From: a virus
DNA length: 28,283 bases
Direction: 5' to 3' (one strand)
IMG/VR virus record: IMGVR_UViG_3300020472_000131
Coordinates: 1 to 28,283 of that record
Of this stretch, positions 28,163-28,283 are shown in pieces. The position numbers and the translations under genes are program-made. Numbering within the stretch: position 1 is the first letter of the stretch; the number at the start of each line of letters is the position of its first letter. The notes beneath the pieces were generated by a model, which saw nothing but the letters and a program-made list of their open reading frames with translations, ran no database searches and was not told the DNA's origin.

Positions 28163-28283
28163 AATATTTTTTATTAGTATTAATTAATGCAATATCATTA
28201 TTCCCCCAAGCAGTACGTTCAGAATCTGTTGGTGGTGTCAGTGCCTCTGCTGCTCCTGTTGCTAATAGTAGTGGTAGTGTAAC
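28051..28283 (+). CDS. secreted protein, 5' part (partial)
   Basis: The frame is open from an ATG at 28051 to the window edge, overlapping the preceding gene by 112 nt. The meaningful part is SVKYFLLVLINAISLFPQAVR (from about 28155), a signal peptide, followed by VGGVSASAAPVANSSGSV. That Ala/Ser/Asn start is the N-terminus of a secreted cyanophage protein that I recall as beginning MK-FLLVL. Here the residue before K is Val (GTA) and no ATG, GTG or TTG lies at the expected start, so the true start is unclear: ATG 28051, a rare start codon or a lost start. Cut by window end. Confidence 0.55.
   Translation, partial: MAIYFNTISTRFKIPYGYNKNSRNNFSHRHGFHLQSVKYFLLVLINAISLFPQAVRSESVGGVSASAAPVANSSGSV

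Noticed and set aside
1-28283. tRNA, rRNA, CRISPR array, insertion sequence
   Set aside because: No cloverleaf-like sequence, regularly spaced direct repeats or transposase was recognised by eye.

Overview
The window looks like part of a tailed-phage genome, most likely a cyanophage of marine picocyanobacteria. The DNA is A+T-rich. Genes are packed end to end with many 1-14 nt overlaps (ATGA, TAATG), and many products are under 100 aa. There is a phage-type replication set and a large tail-fibre-type protein ending in an S74 chaperone. Several genes point to a cyanobacterial host: a PsbN-like photosystem protein (13195-13377), a DUF5895-like protein, a DUF4278-like protein, and a right-hand block of small and secreted proteins that I recognise from memory as cyanophage-typical. 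No terminase, portal, capsid, integrase, tRNA or CRISPR was seen, so this is only part of the genome.

Layout. (1) 1-2.9 kb: small early-type genes, beginning with the C-terminal end of an ArdC-like (zincin/MPTase-type) protein, then mostly unrecognised ORFs and an NrdR-like zinc ribbon. (2) 2.9-10 kb: replication and recombination. It holds a family A DNA polymerase with proofreading domain, an SSB-like protein with an acidic C-terminal tip, a DUF5895-like protein, a SWIM zinc-finger protein and a Gp157-like protein, with small minus-strand genes between them. (3) 10-13 kb: a 1002-aa tail-fibre or spike protein with repeated motifs and an S74 domain. (4) 13-16 kb: PsbN-like membrane protein, small genes, a 2-oxoglutarate/Fe(II) dioxygenase, and a minus-strand pair of SAM methyltransferase and HNH nuclease. 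(5) 16.1-21.2 kb: a RecB/Cas4-type nuclease, a minus-strand operon of very basic cysteine-repeat proteins, and an 853-aa primase-helicase (AEP plus D5/SF3). (6) 21.3-28.3 kb: glycosyltransferase, cupin, small zinc-ribbon and HNH-like proteins, probable structural or membrane proteins, a cytidylyltransferase-like enzyme and three secreted proteins in a row, the last cut by the window edge.

Putting it together: primase-helicase, PolA, SSB, Gp157-like and RecB-like proteins form a plausible self-sufficient replication module. The dioxygenase, methyltransferase, glycosyltransferase, cupin and nucleotidyltransferase look like a modification or surface-sugar set. The mix of PolA-type replication with a T4-like-cyanophage-style accessory block is unusual. 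The least explained parts are the basic Cys-repeat operon (16997-18377) and two places where two reading frames appear to be used at once (9278-9396 and 25080-25294). Many small minus-strand genes below 60 codons are listed because they end cleanly against their neighbours. Family names come from motif recognition by eye; no search was run.
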